NCBI GenBank assembly: GCA_963843285.1
Contig: CAWJJO010000012.1
Coordinates: 372,001 to 436,000, forward strand
DNA: 64,000 nucleotides
Source of the DNA: CAZDDB01 sp963843285
Lineage (GTDB): Bacteria; Acidobacteriota; HRBIN11; JAKEFK01
Direction of reading: 5' to 3'
Shown piece after piece: positions 62,764 through 64,000 of the stretch; positions within the stretch are counted from its first letter, which is position 1, and each line of letters starts with the position of its first letter. The notes beneath the pieces are model-generated. The model did not search any database. It saw only the letters and a list, made by a program, of their open reading frames with translations, and was not told where the DNA came from. The position numbers and the translations under genes were made by a program.

Positions 62764-63480
62764 CTATCGCGTCGTTGTGGCGAGTAGCTGTTTGACGCTG
62801 CCGGCGATCCCGAGTTTGGAAGTATCGATCACAAAATCAGCGCGAGAATAAAGCGGCTCGCGCAGGCGCAAAATCGATTGCAACTGGTCCATGGCGTTTG
62901 GATCGTTCGCCATCGGCCGCGGATCCTGACGAAGAACGCGATTCCAATGATCTTCCGGATCTGCCTTCAACCATACGACTTGAAAATGACGCTGGAGCAG
63001 ATCGTAGGTTTCCTCACGGGTAACAATGCCGCCCCCTGCCGCCAGCACGGACGGTTTGCTCTGCGCCAGGTAGTCCTGCAAAACTTCATATTCGAGACGG
63101 CGATAATACTCTTCACCGTGGACCTCAAAAATATTCTGCAGCGTCAAGCCCGCCGCTTTTTCTATCCGCTCGTCCAATTCCACAAATGGAATTCGAAGGC
63201 GCGCAGCAATCTTTTTACCGATGGTAGTCTTTCCAGCGCCACGCAATCCGATCAAAGCGATCATTCGGCTGCTCTTTGCATGCGAAAGGCTTGCAATCAG
63301 ACTGGCCATCGGAATTTCCAGGGCGTCGCAGAGCCGGGACAGACGCAACAAGGAAATGTTCCCGCGCCCTCCTTCCACCTCCGCAAGAAATCGCGCACTC
63401 AGTCCGGCTCTCTGCGCCAGGACCGCACGCGAGATCCCCTTCTTCCGCCTCAGCAAGGAAACAGAGGACCCAAGCTCCAT
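62764..63480 (-). CDS. boxR: BoxR/BzdR-type regulator: XRE helix-turn-helix fused to a shikimate-kinase-like domain
   Basis: 238 residues from ATG 63478-63480 (MELGSSVSLLRRKKGISRAV); an ATG at 63490-63492 and a TTG at 63526-63528 are upstream options. N-terminal XRE helix-turn-helix (about 5-65) with AQRAGLSARFLAEVEGGRGN. The C-terminal domain (about 70-235) resembles shikimate kinase: MIALIGLRGAGKTTIGKKIA (P-loop), ELDERIEKAAGLTLQNIFEV and AAGGGIVTREE. This fusion is the hallmark of BoxR/BzdR, which bind benzoyl-CoA and derepress box/bzd genes. It is divergent from boxC. Expected role: transcriptional repressor of the benzoate pathway. Confidence 0.93.
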   Translation of the reverse strand: MELGSSVSLLRRKKGISRAVLAQRAGLSARFLAEVEGGRGNISLLRLSRLCDALEIPMASLIASLSHAKSSRMIALIGLRGAGKTTIGKKIAARLRIPFVELDERIEKAAGLTLQNIFEVHGEEYYRRLEYEVLQDYLAQSKPSVLAAGGGIVTREETYDLLQRHFQVVWLKADPEDHWNRVLRQDPRPMANDPNAMDQLQSILRLREPLYSRADFVIDTSKLGIAGSVKQLLATTTR

Positions 63481-63486
63481 CAGTAA

Positions 63487-63550
63487 ATGCATATATGCAT
63501 TATAATTCACCAGATGTGGCTTTGACAACCACTAAATCATGCACTAAACT
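63487..63550. promoter_or_regulatory. Divergent boxR/boxC promoters with a 14-bp palindrome
   Basis: ATGCATATATGCAT (63487-63500) is a perfect palindrome with two TGCA elements 8 bp apart (63488 and 63496); a third TGCA is at 63540-63543. BzdR/BoxR operators contain TGCA repeats. Plus strand: TTGACA (63522-63527), 17 bases, TAAACT (63545-63550) for boxC. Minus strand: TTGTCA (63528-63523), 18 bases, TATAAT (63504-63499) for boxR, starting at or next to its ATG. The two -35 elements overlap. Confidence 0.65.
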
Positions 63551-63572
63551 TCATAAAAAGGTGTGGGTGAAT

Positions 63573-64000
63573 ATGATTTCCTTTGAAACCTCTCCCGAAC
63601 AATACCGGCATTGGAAGCTGGAGATCAACGGTGATCTGGCTTTTCTAACTCTGGATGTTCAGGAAGATGCGCCTCTCAAACCGGAATACAAACTGAAACT
63701 GAATTCATACGATCTTGGAGTGGATATCGAGCTGGCGGATGCCGTACAACGATTGCGTTTTGAGCATCCCGAGGTAAAAGTTGTGGTCTTGCGTAGCGGG
63801 AAAGCGAATATTTTTTGTGCCGGTGCCAACATTTTTATGCTGGGAACCAGCGGTCATCCGTTCAAAGTGAATTTTTGTAAATACACAAATGAGACACGTC
63901 TTGCCATGGAAGACGCTTCGGAATTCAGCGGACAGCATTACATCGCAGCATGCAACGGAACCACTGCCGGCGGCGGTTATGAATTGGCGCTGGCGTGCGA
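63573..64000 (+). CDS. boxC: BoxC, 2,3-epoxybenzoyl-CoA dihydrolase (N-terminal part; runs off the window)
   Basis: The visible 142 residues start at ATG 63573 with AAAAAGGTG about 10 bases upstream. MISFETSPEQYRHWKLEING then LAFLTLDVQEDAPLKPEYKL is the N-terminal hallmark of BoxC, the crotonase-family enzyme that hydrolyses and opens 2,3-epoxybenzoyl-CoA in aerobic benzoyl-CoA degradation. LRSGKANIFCAGANIFMLGT and IAACNGTTAGGGYELALAC are the crotonase oxyanion-hole and glycine-rich segments. The frame is open to base 64000; other box genes probably follow. Confidence 0.95.
   Translation, partial: MISFETSPEQYRHWKLEINGDLAFLTLDVQEDAPLKPEYKLKLNSYDLGVDIELADAVQRLRFEHPEVKVVVLRSGKANIFCAGANIFMLGTSGHPFKVNFCKYTNETRLAMEDASEFSGQHYIAACNGTTAGGGYELALAC

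Overview
The window looks like a chromosomal segment of a Gram-negative environmental bacterium, most probably Acidobacteriota or a near relative. Supporting signs are an Oar-type TonB-dependent receptor with an N-terminal carboxypeptidase-regulatory-like domain, outer-membrane porins, many secreted peptidases and hydrolases, and a full-length 16S rRNA gene. This placement is inference; the 16S gene (41391-42956, minus strand) would settle it. No tRNA, CRISPR array, prophage or transposase gene was seen.

Layout. 1-2.1 kb: accessory edge (tail of an ImmA/HigA-like protein, a coupled hypothetical gene, two small membrane proteins, a small basic protein). 2.4-8.6 kb: a 2069-residue soluble REC/PAS/GAF/GGDEF/EAL protein. 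8.7-27.7 kb: a phosphate region with Pit plus its DUF47 partner, phoU-phoB-phoR on one strand and pstS-pstC-pstA-pstB-porin on the other, interrupted by a frameshifted amidohydrolase, a KdpE-like regulator divergent from the K+ transporter kup, and an M28 peptidase. 27.7-32.4 kb: a GGDEF protein, a truncated sensor, an amidohydrolase, a glycosidase-like protein and a flavin-binding protein. 32.6-36.4 kb: a molybdate cluster (modE, porin, modA, modB-modC). 36.5-41.2 kb: a glycosidase-like protein, an MscS-type channel and a TIG-domain envelope protein. 41.4-43.3 kb: a 16S rRNA gene with tandem promoters and no 23S gene after it. 43.3-49.5 kb: a polyphosphate cluster (sixA, two ppx/gppA, ppk). 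49.6-56.7 kb: a B12-radical SAM protein, the TonB receptor and a DUF885 peptidase. 56.9-61.3 kb: two Phd/PIN toxin-antitoxin pairs, a CHAD protein, DUF4097, a tautomerase and arsC. 61.3-64 kb: a PP2C phosphatase, then a BoxR/BzdR-type regulator divergent from boxC (aerobic benzoyl-CoA pathway), which runs off the end.

Themes. Phosphate acquisition (Pit, Pst, porin, PhoBR/PhoU) and storage (Ppk, Ppx, CHAD) dominate. Three regulatory intervals can be read in detail: a ModE-like palindrome over the -35 of the porin-mod promoter, a 14-bp palindrome between boxR and boxC, and an operator over the -10 of a toxin-antitoxin promoter. Intergenic DNA is crowded with several families of short palindromic repeats. 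Some have entered genes: they encode the tail of PhoU, the tail of the radical SAM protein and the linker between ModB and ModC. One copy is flanked by a perfect 16-bp direct repeat.

Caution. Five genes carry six single-base frameshifts, mostly at short homopolymers (amidohydrolase twice, pstC, pst porin, second ppx, TonB receptor). Correcting each restores a whole number of codons and family-like sequence, so assembly or sequencing indels are at least as likely as real mutations. In particular, the apparent PstC-PstA fusion is a frameshift product.
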